42,397 nucleotides of DNA from Methylobacterium sp. E-066 (GTDB taxonomy: Bacteria; Pseudomonadota; Alphaproteobacteria; Rhizobiales; Beijerinckiaceae): NCBI RefSeq assembly GCF_022829635.1, contig NZ_JAKSYO010000015.1, positions 1 through 42,397 on the forward strand. Direction: 5' to 3'. Under the pieces are notes generated by a model. That model saw nothing but the letters and a program-made list of their open reading frames with translations, did not search any database and was not told where the DNA came from. Shown one piece after another: positions 25,376 through 34,440 of the stretch. Both the position numbers and the translations under genes were made by a program. The stretch's first letter is position 1. Each line of letters starts with the position of its first letter.

Positions 25376-25489
25376 CCCTCATCCTGAGGCGCCGGAGCGC
25401 AGCGGAGGCCTCGAAGGAGCCCTCCAGCCGGCCGCGCGATCCCTGGAGGCCTCCTTCGAAGCGGCTCCGCCGCCCCTCAGGATGAGGGG
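25376..25489 (+). repeat. Palindromic repeat, family R3 copy 1 (CTCATCCTGAGG type)
   Basis: Outer arms CCCTCATCCTGAGG and CCTCAGGATGAGGG enclose a second inverted pair built from GCCTCGAAGGAG and CTCCTTCGA plus CTGGAGG. A relative is at 30171-30299. Palindromes of this kind are common in Hyphomicrobiales. This copy lies between hfq and hflX; the remainder of 25214-25598 shows no gene. Confidence 0.9.
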
Positions 25490-25598
25490 AGAGTGCGGAA
25501 TCGCCCTGGGATTCGCCGCTGCCCGCGCGGGGAGGCCGCCCGCTGCCGGCATCGCGGCTCCGGAGAGAGCGAACCGATCGCCCGCCCCCGCAAAGAAA

Positions 25599-25850
25599 TC
25601 ACGCCTTCTCGGGGGTCTCGTCCGGCTCGAACAGCTGGACCGGGTGGCCCGGCATGATCGTCGAGATCGCGTGCTTGTAGACGAGCTGCGAGTGGCCGTC
25701 CCGGCGCAGCAGCACGCAGAAATTGTCGAACCAGGTCACCACGCCCTGCAGCTTGACGCCGTTGACGAGGAAGATGGTCAGCGGGATCTTGTTCTTGCGG
25801 ACATGATTGAGGAACGTGTCCTGAAGGTTCTGTGCGCGTTCGCCCGCCAT
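25599..25850 (-). CDS. hfq: RNA chaperone Hfq
   Basis: An 83-residue Sm-like protein that forms a hexameric ring and pairs small RNAs with mRNAs. Sm1 is [19 protein letters not shown] followed by [12 protein letters not shown]; Sm2 is [13 protein letters not shown] with the YKHA variant of the YKH motif. The N-terminal [13 protein letters not shown] is the usual helix. The C-terminal tail is short, as in other alphaproteobacteria. It lies 181 bp downstream of ntrX, a common gene order, and upstream of hflX. A perfect palindrome GGCCCCTGAGGGGCC is in its 5' region. Confidence 0.97.
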   Translation of the reverse strand: MAGERAQNLQDTFLNHVRKNKIPLTIFLVNGVKLQGVVTWFDNFCVLLRRDGHSQLVYKHAISTIMPGHPVQLFEPDETPEKA

Positions 25851-25898
25851 CTTCTTTGCCTTCTTGTTGTCCCGGCGCGAAGGGCCCGGGATGGGTAC

Positions 25899-25913
25899 GG
25901 CCCCTGAGGGGCC
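25899..25913. repeat. Short GC palindrome between ntrX and hfq
   Basis: GGCCCCTGAGGGGCC, a 6-bp perfect stem with a 3-nt loop, 49 bp upstream of the hfq start and about 120 bp after the ntrX stop. It could be a weak terminator of ntrYX transcripts or a leader hairpin of hfq; no T-run follows in either direction. Confidence 0.35.
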
Positions 25914-26031
25914 ATCACGTGCGGGGTCGTCCGATCATCCCGCCCGTGATCGCGTATACAGCATGACCGCGTGAATGTGCGGGGGCAAGCGAGGCCCGGT
26001 CCGGCCGATCCGTGACGGATCGGCGTCAGTT

Positions 26032-27396
26032 TCACGGACCGATGCCGAGGGACTTCAGCTTGCGGTGGAGCGCCGAGCGCTCCATGCCGATGAACTCGGC
26101 CGTGCGCGAGATGTTGCCCGAGAACCGCGCGATCTGCGCCACGAGGTACTCGCGCTCGAAGATCTCGCGCGCCTCGCGCAAAGCCAGGCTCATCAGCTTC
26201 TCGCCGCCCGCGCCCCCCGGGGTGGTCGGCACCAGGGCGCCGATCTCGGAGGGCAGCATCTCGGAGGTGACCTCCTGGTCCGGGTCGGCCTGGGTCAGGA
26301 TCATCAGCCGCTCGACGTTGTTCTTGAGCTGGCGGACGTTGCCCGGCCAGTTGTGCGACTGGAGCACCGCCATCGCGTCCTCGGCGATCACGCGCTTGGG
26401 CAGGCCTGTCTGGGACGAGATGTTGTCCATGAAGAACTGGATCAGCTCGGGCACGTCCTCCCGGCGCTCCGACAGGGCCGGCACCCGGACCGGCACCACC
26501 GAGAGCCGGTGGAACAGGTCCTCGCGGAACCGGCCCGCGGCGATTTCCTCCTGGAGATCCCGGGAGGACGAGGAGATGATCCGGACATCCACATGGACCC
26601 GCGTCGTGCCGCCGACCCGCTGAAAATTCTGGTCGACCAGGACGCGCAGGATCCGGTTCTGGCTCTCGCGGGGCATGTCGGCGACCTCGTCGAGGTAGAG
26701 GGTGCCGCCATGGGCCTCCTCCAGGGCGCCGACCCGCCGGCCGGACTCGCCCTCGACCCCGAACAGCTCCGCCTCCATGGTCTCGGGCAGGATCGTGGCC
26801 GCGTTGAGCAGCACGAACGGGCCGTTGGCGCGGGCCGAGGCCTTGTGCAGGCTGCGCGCCGCGAGTTCCTTGCCGGAGCCCAGCGCCCCGGTGATCATCA
26901 CCCGGGCGTTGGTCGGCGCCACCCGGTCGATGGTCTGGCGCAGCTGGTTGATCGCGAGCGAGCCGCCGACGATGCGGTTCGGGTTGCCCGAACGCGCCGT
27001 CAGGTCGCGGACCTCGCGCCGGAGCCGGGAGGCTTCCAGCGCCCGCTCGGCCACCAGGATCAGCCGGTCGGCCTTGAACGGCTTCTCGATGAAGTCGTAG
27101 GCCCCCGCCTTGATGGCCGAGACCGCGGTCTCGATGTTGCCGTGGCCCGAGATCATCACCACCGGCAGGTCGGGATTGGCCGCCTTGATCAGGTCGAGCA
27201 CCTGCAGGCCGTCGAGCCGCGAGCCCTGCAGCCAGATGTCCAGGAACACCAGGTGCGGCCGGCGCGCCTCGATGGCGGCGAGCGCCTCGTCGGAGCCGCC
27301 GGCCGTGCGGCAGCGGTGGCCCTCGTCGTCGAGGATGCCCGCCACGAGGTCGCGGATGTCGGCCTCGTCGTCGACAATCAGGATATCGGCGCTCAT
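26032..27396 (-). CDS. ntrX: Response regulator NtrX
   Basis: A 454-residue regulator with three domains: receiver (about 1-120, phospho-acceptor Asp in HLVFLDIWLQG, Lys in FIEKPFK), AAA+ ATPase (about 140-380, Walker A GALGSGKE, Walker B GGTLYLDEVADMP, FREDLFHRL) and a Fis-type helix-turn-helix at the C-terminus (GNISRTAEFIGMERSALHRK). The sigma54-contacting GAFTGA loop is missing: ELFGVEGESGRRVGALEEA runs straight on, as in other alphaproteobacterial NtrX proteins, so it probably does not activate sigma54 in the standard way. The partner kinase NtrY overlaps by 4 bp. NtrYX responds to nitrogen, redox or envelope state in this class. Confidence 0.94.
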   Translation of the reverse strand: MSADILIVDDEADIRDLVAGILDDEGHRCRTAGGSDEALAAIEARRPHLVFLDIWLQGSRLDGLQVLDLIKAANPDLPVVMISGHGNIETAVSAIKAGAYDFIEKPFKADRLILVAERALEASRLRREVRDLTARSGNPNRIVGGSLAINQLRQTIDRVAPTNARVMITGALGSGKELAARSLHKASARANGPFVLLNAATILPETMEAELFGVEGESGRRVGALEEAHGGTLYLDEVADMPRESQNRILRVLVDQNFQRVGGTTRVHVDVRIISSSSRDLQEEIAAGRFREDLFHRLSVVPVRVPALSERREDVPELIQFFMDNISSQTGLPKRVIAEDAMAVLQSHNWPGNVRQLKNNVERLMILTQADPDQEVTSEMLPSEIGALVPTTPGGAGGEKLMSLALREAREIFEREYLVAQIARFSGNISRTAEFIGMERSALHRKLKSLGIGP

Positions 27397-29831
27397 GCGT
27401 GCATCTCCGCGATCCGGGGGGCCGTCGGTGCGGCGCCCTTCTCCTCTGTCGGGGTGGAACTGGTCTCGGGGCCGGACGGCTCGGGCCCGTGCTCGCGCGG
27501 GACCCGCATCTGCACCTGCCCGCCACGGCCGGCGGGATTGTCGTTCAACGCGATCCCGCCGCCGTGCTCCTCAAGCACCTTGCTGACGATAGCAAGCCCC
27601 AGCCCCGTGCCACCTTCGCGTGTGGTCATGTAGGGCTCCAGCAGCCGCTGGCGCCCCTCGACCGGAAAACCCTTGCCGTTGTCGGTCACCGTGATCACCG
27701 CGAAACCGTCCTCGACCGCGAGGCTCAGGCCGATCTTGCCCTTGCCGAGCTCGGCCGGCGGCACCTCGGCCACCGCCTCGACGGCGTTCTTCAGGATGTT
27801 GGTGATCACTTGGCTGAGCAGCCTGATGTCGAAGGCCGCCACGATCTTCTCCGCGCTGCCGGCCCCCCCTTGCGCCGAGAACGCGAAGTCGATGTCCGGG
27901 TGCGCCACGCGCATCATGAACAGGTTCTGCTTGGCGATCTCGGTGAGGTCGTTCGGCGCGATGGCCGGTTTCGGCATCCGCGCGAAGGCCGAGAACTCGT
28001 CGACCATGCGCTTGATCTCGTCCACTTGGCGCACGATCGTGGCGGTGCACTGGTCGAACACCTCCTTGTCGGCGGTGATGACCTTGCCGTACTTGCGCCG
28101 GATGCGTTCGGCGGAGAGCTGGATCGGGGTCAGGGGGTTCTTGATCTCGTGGGCGATGCGGCGGGCGACGTCGCCCCAGGCGGAGCTGCGCTGCGCCTGG
28201 ACGAGGTCGGTGATGTCGTCAAGGGTCACCACCGAGCCGCGGGAGGTCCCCTGCGCCTGCTCGCTCGTGACCCGCACGGTCACGGTGCGCTCGCCCCGCG
28301 AGCGGGTGAGCTGGAGCTGCTGCTGCTGGAGGGCGCGCGGGCGGCTCTCGCTCTCGGCGAGCACCGGGGCGAGTTCCGGCACCGCCCGGGCCAGCGGCTG
28401 GCCGATCAGCGCGTTGCTCTCCACGTCGAGCATCCGCTCGGCGGCCGGGTTGGCGATGGTGACGAAGCCCGCCGCGTCGAGGCCGATCACCCCGGGCGAG
28501 ACCCCCGACAGCACGGCCTCGGTGAAGCGGCGGCGGGTGTCGATCAGGTCGTTGGCGGCGATCAGCCCGGTATGCTGGCGGCGCAGCTCCTGCGTCATCT
28601 TGTTGAACGCCTCGCCGAGATGGGCCAGGTCGCCGCTGGTCTTCTTGGTCGGCACCTGGGCGTAGAAATTGCCGGCCGCGACCTGGTCGGCGGCGTTGAT
28701 CAGCCGGCGGATCGGGGCCACGAACCGGTTGGCGAAGTTCATCCCGAACCACACCGCCGACAGCAGCGCGATCAGGGCGATCAGCAGGAACACCGACGCG
28801 AAGGTGATCTGGATCGAGCGCCGGAGCGAATCGTAGGTCAGGTACTCCGCCGCCGCCGCCCGCGAGACGCCGGGGAAGTCGATGGCGAGCTGGCTGACCT
28901 CCCGCTGCACCATCAGCACCGCGTCGTCATAGGCCGGCATCCGCAGCAGCGCGGCGAAGACCCGGCCCTCGGAGGGCAGCAGGCAGATCGGGTCGGTCGA
29001 GGTCGCCGCCTCCGCGAAGGCCGCCGCCGAGGGCAGCCGCACCTGCTTGAGCACGTCGATCTTGGCCCGGGCGACCACGTCGGTGGGGCCGCGCATGATC
29101 TGCGCCACCGGCAGGCCGAGATTGGTCGCCCGGGTGGTCAAAAAGTTCTCGAACCAGGCCCGGTCCCGGTCGAAGTTCGGGCGCGCCCGGGTCAGGTCGT
29201 CCACCAGGATGCGGATCTCCCGGGCGAGCGACTGGCACTGGTTCTCCTGGTAGGCGTCGGCCACCTCGACGGATTTGAGCACCACGTCGCGGACCCGGTC
29301 GGTGAAGCCGAGCGACAGGCCCCGGTCGATGGTCACCGACGCCACCACGGCCAGCAGCACGGTGGGCAGGATCGCGATCAGCGAGAACAGGCCGACGATG
29401 CGCGAGTGCAGCCGGGCCACGGCCGCGTTGGCCTTGCGGGCATGCAGGAAGACCCGCGCCTCCCAGGCGATCACGAAGACCAGCCCCAGCACCAGGGCGG
29501 CGTTGATGCCGAGCAGCGTCACGCCGTAGGCCGGCGTCGGCGTCACCCGGATCACCCCGGCCAGGATCAGGAAGGTCGCCAGCGCCGAGACCAGCGCGGT
29601 CACCACCACGGCGGCGCCGATCCAGCCCGGCCCGCGCGGCCCGGGCTTCAGCGAGTCCGCGAGCGGCGTGCTCGGCTCCGGGAGCGTTTCTGCCTGAGCG
29701 GTTTCTGCCTGAGCGGTTTCTTCGGCCGCCTGGCTTGTCCCCTCGCCCGCCGGCTCGGCAGGCGGCTGAACACCCCCCTCGGGGTCCGGCGCAGGGCCTT
29801 CCACAGGCGGTGAGCGTCGCAGAAACGGCAT
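27393..29831 (-). CDS. ntrY: Sensor histidine kinase NtrY
   Basis: An 812-residue membrane kinase. A Pro/Glu-rich N-terminal tail (with repeated AQAET) precedes membrane helices (about 72-140), a periplasmic sensor region with another helix near 345-370, HAMP (NRFVAPIRRLINAADQVAAG), PAS (VSPGVIGLDAAGFVTIANPA), and the kinase core: phospho-acceptor RRIAHEIKNPLTPIQLS, N-box NILKNAVEAV, G1 VTDNGKGF and G2 GGTGLGLAIVSKV. It phosphorylates NtrX, whose ATG overlaps its stop. In many relatives ntrB-ntrC lies just upstream; here the upstream neighbour is the opposite-strand selenocysteine tRNA. A 15-bp direct repeat (29688-29717) encodes the AQAET duplication. Confidence 0.94.
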   Translation of the reverse strand: MPFLRRSPPVEGPAPDPEGGVQPPAEPAGEGTSQAAEETAQAETAQAETLPEPSTPLADSLKPGPRGPGWIGAAVVVTALVSALATFLILAGVIRVTPTPAYGVTLLGINAALVLGLVFVIAWEARVFLHARKANAAVARLHSRIVGLFSLIAILPTVLLAVVASVTIDRGLSLGFTDRVRDVVLKSVEVADAYQENQCQSLAREIRILVDDLTRARPNFDRDRAWFENFLTTRATNLGLPVAQIMRGPTDVVARAKIDVLKQVRLPSAAAFAEAATSTDPICLLPSEGRVFAALLRMPAYDDAVLMVQREVSQLAIDFPGVSRAAAAEYLTYDSLRRSIQITFASVFLLIALIALLSAVWFGMNFANRFVAPIRRLINAADQVAAGNFYAQVPTKKTSGDLAHLGEAFNKMTQELRRQHTGLIAANDLIDTRRRFTEAVLSGVSPGVIGLDAAGFVTIANPAAERMLDVESNALIGQPLARAVPELAPVLAESESRPRALQQQQLQLTRSRGERTVTVRVTSEQAQGTSRGSVVTLDDITDLVQAQRSSAWGDVARRIAHEIKNPLTPIQLSAERIRRKYGKVITADKEVFDQCTATIVRQVDEIKRMVDEFSAFARMPKPAIAPNDLTEIAKQNLFMMRVAHPDIDFAFSAQGGAGSAEKIVAAFDIRLLSQVITNILKNAVEAVAEVPPAELGKGKIGLSLAVEDGFAVITVTDNGKGFPVEGRQRLLEPYMTTREGGTGLGLAIVSKVLEEHGGGIALNDNPAGRGGQVQMRVPREHGPEPSGPETSSTPTEEKGAAPTAPRIAEMHA

Positions 29832-29961
29832 GACTGGTGCAGGGCCACAACAGTGTGGCGGAATTAATACGAATCGCGGCGCCCCGGAGGCGGCGGGTGA
29901 TCCATTCCGCCGCAGGGGCGTGTGCTTGACCGGTTTGACTCAGACCCGTACCCCCGCCCGT

Positions 29962-30054
29962 GGAGGCGAACGGGGTCTGGTGGCCCCCCTGGTCTTCAAA
30001 ACCAGTGGTACGCCAACAGCGTACGGTGGGTTCGATTCCCATCCGCTTCCGCCA
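29962..30054 (+). tRNA. selC: tRNA-Sec (anticodon TCA)
   Basis: A 93-nt tRNA with encoded CCA end. Parts in order: acceptor strand GGAGGCGA pairing with CCGCTTCC (one G-T and one A-C), D-arm GGGG/CCCC, anticodon stem CTGGT/ACCAG with loop CTTCAAA (anticodon TCA at 29996-29998), a long variable arm GTACGC/GCGTAC, T-arm TGGG-TTCGATT-CCCA, discriminator G and CCA. The UCA anticodon, long variable arm and lengthened acceptor identify selenocysteine tRNA. TTGACC at 29926-29931 is a possible -35, but no good -10 follows. No selA, selB or selD is in the window. It means the genome should decode at least one UGA as selenocysteine. Confidence 0.93.
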
Positions 30055-30170
30055 AGCCCCCGCCCCGCTTGCAGCCAGAACCGACATCGCCGCGCCTGCG
30101 ATCCTGCCCGCGGGGGGCACGGTCTGCGATGGGGCTCGCCGGATCCTGATCGGCGCCTCTCCCACCCAGA

Positions 30171-30299
30171 CCCCCTCATCCTGAGGCGCCCGGCGATCTT
30201 CGATCGGTGGGCCTCGAAGGAGGCCTCCAGATGCCTGGGCGATTTCTGGAGGCCTCCTTCGAGGGCGCCGCTGCGCGTCGCCACCTCAGGATGAGGGGG
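30171..30299 (+). repeat. Palindromic repeat, family R3 copy 2
   Basis: CCCCCTCATCCTGAGG (from 30171) and CCTCAGGATGAGGGGG (to 30299) are outer arms; GGCCTCGAAGGAGGCCTCCAG and its inverted partner CTGGAGGCCTCCTTCGAGG form inner arms. Copy 1 is at 25376-25489. It begins 117 bp after the selenocysteine tRNA. The rest of 29832-29961 and 30300-30501 holds no gene that I can support. Confidence 0.9.
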
Positions 30300-30501
30300 T
30301 GGGTGGGATCGCCCACCGCGGCGCGCATCGGCCGGCCCCAACCCGTAGCCTGGCTACCCGGACGCACCCGACCCCGGCCGTGTCGCCGGTCGTCGCGGGC
30401 TGTTTGACACCGGACCGGCTTGCGCGCGTCGCGCCAGGGTGGTCCGATCCGGGTGAGGCACTCGCAGAAGTTCGCCTAAAAAAATCCGGAGGAGACCCGC
30501 C

Positions 30502-31482
30502 ATGCTGTCACGCCGGCAAACCCTCGCCCTGGCCCTCGCCAACGGCCTCGCCCTGACCGACACGGCGGCCCGGGCCGCGGGACAGGCCGCTACGCCGACC
30601 GTCAAGACGCCGGTCTCGTTCGAGGTCCCGCCGGGGGCCTGCGATTGCCACGTCCACGTCATCCCCGATCCGGCCCGGTTCCCGTTCTGGGCGGGGCGCG
30701 GCTACACCCCGCCGGTCGATCCGCCCGAGAGCCTGCTCGCCCTCCAGCACGCGCTCAAGCTCGACCGCGTGGTGATCGTGACGCCGAGCGTCTACGGCAC
30801 CGACAACGCGGCCACCCTCGACGGCCTGCGCCTGTTCGGCCCCCAGCGCGCCCGCGGCGTCGCGGTGATCGGGCCGAAGACCGGCCCGGCCGAGCTCGAT
30901 GCCCTGGCCCAGGCCGGCATCCGCGGCATCCGGGTCAACCTGGAGCAGGCCGGCGTGTTCGATCCGGCAGCCTCGGCCAAGGCGCTGGACAGCGCCGTCC
31001 AGCAGATCGGGTCGCGGCCCTGGCACCTCCAGGTCTATGCCCGCCTGTCGGTCATCGGCCCGCTGAAGCCGCAGCTGGCCGCCCTGCCGGTGCCGGTGGT
31101 GTTCGACCATTTCGCCGGTGCGCAGGCGGCCCTCGGACCCGATCAGCCCGGCTTCGGCGACGTGCTCGACCTCGTGCGGGGCGGACAGGCTTGGGTGAAG
31201 CTGTCGGGCGCCTACCGCGCCTCCGACAAGGCGCCGGACTATGCCGACGTGACGCCGCTGGCCCGGGCCCTGGTGGCGGCGAATCCGGAGCGGCTGGTCT
31301 GGGGCAGCGACTGGCCGCATCCGGACAGCACGCCGAAGCCGGGCCGCAAGCCGACGGATCTCGCGCCCGCGCAGGACGTGGACGACGGCCGCCTGATCGA
31401 CCTGCTCGCCACCTGGGTGCCCGACCGCACGACCCGTGACAGGATCCTTGTCGAGAACCCCAAGCGGTTATACGACTTCTGA
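30502..31482 (+). CDS. Amidohydrolase (LigI-like TIM barrel), exported
   Basis: A 326-residue metal-dependent hydrolase of the amidohydrolase-2 family. The N-terminus MLSRRQTLALALANGLALTD has a twin-arginine-like signal. The metal HxH is in CDCHVHVIPD (about 48-57), further ligands at FDHFAGAQA and the terminal LVWGSDWPHPDS aspartate. The layout is that of 2-pyrone-4,6-dicarboxylate lactonase and related lactonases, but no aromatic-degradation genes are adjacent, so the substrate is unknown. GGAGGAG precedes the ATG. A membrane protein gene follows 58 bp later. Confidence 0.87.
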   Translation: MLSRRQTLALALANGLALTDTAARAAGQAATPTVKTPVSFEVPPGACDCHVHVIPDPARFPFWAGRGYTPPVDPPESLLALQHALKLDRVVIVTPSVYGTDNAATLDGLRLFGPQRARGVAVIGPKTGPAELDALAQAGIRGIRVNLEQAGVFDPAASAKALDSAVQQIGSRPWHLQVYARLSVIGPLKPQLAALPVPVVFDHFAGAQAALGPDQPGFGDVLDLVRGGQAWVKLSGAYRASDKAPDYADVTPLARALVAANPERLVWGSDWPHPDSTPKPGRKPTDLAPAQDVDDGRLIDLLATWVPDRTTRDRILVENPKRLYDF

Positions 31483-31539
31483 GCGAAGAGTGCGCGGGGC
31501 GGATCGCCCGCCCGGCCGGGTTCGCCCGGGAGGAGGCCG

Positions 31540-31989
31540 ATGCAGGGCCTGGCACATCTCGACCTATCGGCCGCCACCGACCGCGAATCCGGTCGATCAC
31601 GCTCGGCCGCGCGCGGAGCGCTCTGCCTGCTGACGGCTCTGGCGGTCCTGGGCGCCGGTGCCGCCTCCATGCGAGCCCCCGGCACCGCCGTCGATCCCGA
31701 TCTCGTGCGGGTGATCCGCTTCATGGCGCTGATCAAGGGCGGGTTCGCGCTCGCGGCCTTCGCCGCCTGCGTCTGGCGCCTCGCCCGGGCTGCCGCGCCC
31801 TGGCGCACGGCGATCTACGTCGCCGGGCCGCCGCTCATGGCGGCGGGCGCGATCGGGCTCTGGTCCGTCCAGGGCGTCCCGATCGCGGCGACGGGCCTGC
31901 ATCTCGGCTTGCTGGCGGTGCTGGCGGCCGCGCTGACCGATTCGGACTTCCTGCCCGACCTGGGGCGCCTCGGGCGAGGCCGCCGATGA
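31540..31989 (+). CDS. Hypothetical multi-pass membrane protein
   Basis: A 149-residue protein with about four hydrophobic segments (ALCLLTALAVLGAGAAS, ALIKGGFALAAFAACVW, AIYVAGPPLMAAGAIGLW, HLGLLAVLAAALT). The N-terminal ~25 residues are polar. GGGAGGAGG is a good ribosome-binding site for ATG 31540. I recognise no family. It is translationally coupled to the next gene (ATGA overlap), which suggests a shared role. Confidence 0.75.
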   Translation: MQGLAHLDLSAATDRESGRSRSAARGALCLLTALAVLGAGAASMRAPGTAVDPDLVRVIRFMALIKGGFALAAFAACVWRLARAAAPWRTAIYVAGPPLMAAGAIGLWSVQGVPIAATGLHLGLLAVLAAALTDSDFLPDLGRLGRGRR

Positions 31990-32324
31990 CGGCGCCGGAG
32001 CGGAACGGCGGATCGCCCGGCCCGTTGCCTCCAGGCCCGCACGGCGCGCCGGGCGCGACCCTGTGGATCCGCCCCGGCCCATTCGCCATGATCGACAAGT
32101 TCCTCCCGCTCATCCCGCCCGGTCCGCAGGCGGCCCTGCGCCGGCTCGCCGCCCGATGGCCGGCGCGCCCCGCGACGGCCGCCCCCGCGACGCTGCCGGA
32201 CCGGGATCTGCGCCCCGGCCCGATGCCGCCCCTGCACCCGCCGGCGGCCACCAACGACAACCCCCTGCAGGCCGTCCACGAGGCCGTGGAGCGGGACCTG
32301 CGCGCAAGCGGCTATCTGCGCTGA
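31986..32324 (+). CDS. Hypothetical Pro/Ala-rich protein
   Basis: A 112-residue protein overlapping the previous stop by 4 bp. Most of it is Pro, Ala, Arg and Gly-rich and probably disordered; the end NDNPLQAVHEAVERDLRASG could be a short helix. No family is recognised. An internal ATG at MIDKFLPLIPPGP is an alternative start. The coupling to the membrane protein upstream is the main argument that it is real. Confidence 0.5.
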   Translation: MTAPERNGGSPGPLPPGPHGAPGATLWIRPGPFAMIDKFLPLIPPGPQAALRRLAARWPARPATAAPATLPDRDLRPGPMPPLHPPAATNDNPLQAVHEAVERDLRASGYLR

Positions 32325-32329
32325 GGCTT

Positions 32330-32734
32330 TCAGCGCCCGGCCGGACTCGCCGGGGCGGAGCGGGTCGCGGCTCCGGGCTCCATCCAGTGGCAGACCGTGG
32401 TCCCCGGCACGCCGGCGCACGCGTAGCTCTCGCCGCCGAGGGTCACCCGGTCGACGATCCCGGTGATCTCGGCGCGCGACAGCAGGGTGCAGCCGAGATG
32501 GTCCGCCTTGGGATCGGCCAGCAGCGCGGCGGCCGCGGCGGCACCGTCGTGCAGCAGCATCCGGTAATTGGCCAGGGACGGGCAGCCGATCACCCGACCG
32601 GACCCCTTCCGGTCCGGACCGGCCACCTTGTCCTGGCCGGGGCGGACCGGCGCCTTGGCCGGCTGCTGTCCCAGCGCCGGCATGGCTGAGAGGCCGAGCG
32701 CGAGGGTGGCGACGCGGAGGAGCATGCGGGTCAT
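32330..32734 (-). CDS. Hypothetical secreted protein with four cysteines
   Basis: A 134-residue protein with a signal peptide (MTRMLLRVATLALGLSAMPA, cleavage after ALG). Four cysteines in the mature part (IGCPSL, LGCTLL, YACAG, TVCHW) could form two disulfides. No known domain. AGGAG lies upstream of the ATG. It converges with the rightward Pro/Ala-rich gene, and its upstream region holds the long palindrome at 32745-32785. Confidence 0.7.
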   Translation of the reverse strand: MTRMLLRVATLALGLSAMPALGQQPAKAPVRPGQDKVAGPDRKGSGRVIGCPSLANYRMLLHDGAAAAAALLADPKADHLGCTLLSRAEITGIVDRVTLGGESYACAGVPGTTVCHWMEPGAATRSAPASPAGR

Positions 32735-32744
32735 CGCCTGCTCC

Positions 32745-32785
32745 TAGAGCCGTTCCCGATCGCGTTGCAATCGGGAACGGCTCTA
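32745..32785. repeat. Perfect 16-bp inverted repeat
   Basis: TAGAGCCGTTCCCGAT (32745-32760), 9-nt spacer, ATCGGGAACGGCTCTA (32770-32785). The arms match perfectly. It is in the divergent gap between the secreted-protein gene (start 32734) and DUF4170 gene, 11 bp from the former's start. It looks like one of the small palindromic repeats of this genome, but its place would also suit an operator or a 5' hairpin. Confidence 0.85.
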
Positions 32786-32990
32786 AGTCCTTGATTGGAC
32801 GCGCTCGCTGACGCCGAACCGGTATCCACTTCGGCGGCGAGCGCTCTACCATGGGGACCGGGTCGTTTCGTACCTGCCCCGTCGCCGCGCCGCGCTGTTG
32901 CGGAGCGCGGCGAAACCGTCGATGAAGCCGTCGATGGAATCGCCGGCGCCGGGCATAAGCGGGCGCCGCGGCGGGACGTAAGGAGAGGTC

Positions 32991-33227
32991 ATGGCGACGG
33001 CGATCGATAGCGACCAGAAGCTGCACCTGGTCTTCGGTGGTGAGTTGCAGGACCTCGACGGCGTCCAGTTCCGGGACATCAAGGGCCTCGACATCGTCGG
33101 CATCTTCCCGGACTACGCCTCCGCGCAGGCCGCCTGGCGGGCCAAGGCGCAGGCCACCGTCGACAGCGCGCAGACGCGCTATTTCGTGGTCCACCTGCAC
33201 CGGCTGCTGGAGCCGCCGGCCGTCTGA
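32991..33227 (+). CDS. DUF4170 domain protein
   Basis: A 78-residue protein. GGELQDLDGVQFRDIKGLDI, VGIFPDYASAQAAWRAKAQA and TVDSAQTRYFVVHLHRLLEP give the pattern I associate with DUF4170, a small alphaproteobacterial family of unknown function. AAGGAGAGG precedes the ATG at ideal distance. It stands alone between the palindrome and prs. Confidence 0.75.
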   Translation: MATAIDSDQKLHLVFGGELQDLDGVQFRDIKGLDIVGIFPDYASAQAAWRAKAQATVDSAQTRYFVVHLHRLLEPPAV

Positions 33228-33400
33228 GCCGCACTCTGCACCGGCCGTTCCGGGCGCGCGCCTGTGCGGTGCGCGCGTGAAGGCATTGTGACACCTTCGG
33301 CCCGCTGCTAAGAGCCTCGCCCGTCATCAGATCCATCCGGCCCGCGCGGGACCGGTGTTCGGAGTGCGGCGCGAAGCTCGGCCGCGAGTGGGCGGACCTC

Positions 33401-34345
<945 letters not shown>

Positions 34346-34440
34346 TCCCGCCGCGGTGAAGAATTCGCCGCAGTGCCGGCGGCGCAGTCCGGCGCTATCT
34401 CGCCCGCGCGGACGCATCGCCGATCCGGGAGGGGCGGACA

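Noticed and set aside
30171..30299. CRISPR or attachment site next to the tRNA-Sec gene
   Set aside because: The repeat is one palindrome with a relative at 25376, not an array; there is no copy of the tRNA 3' end downstream and no integrase, so an att site is not supported.
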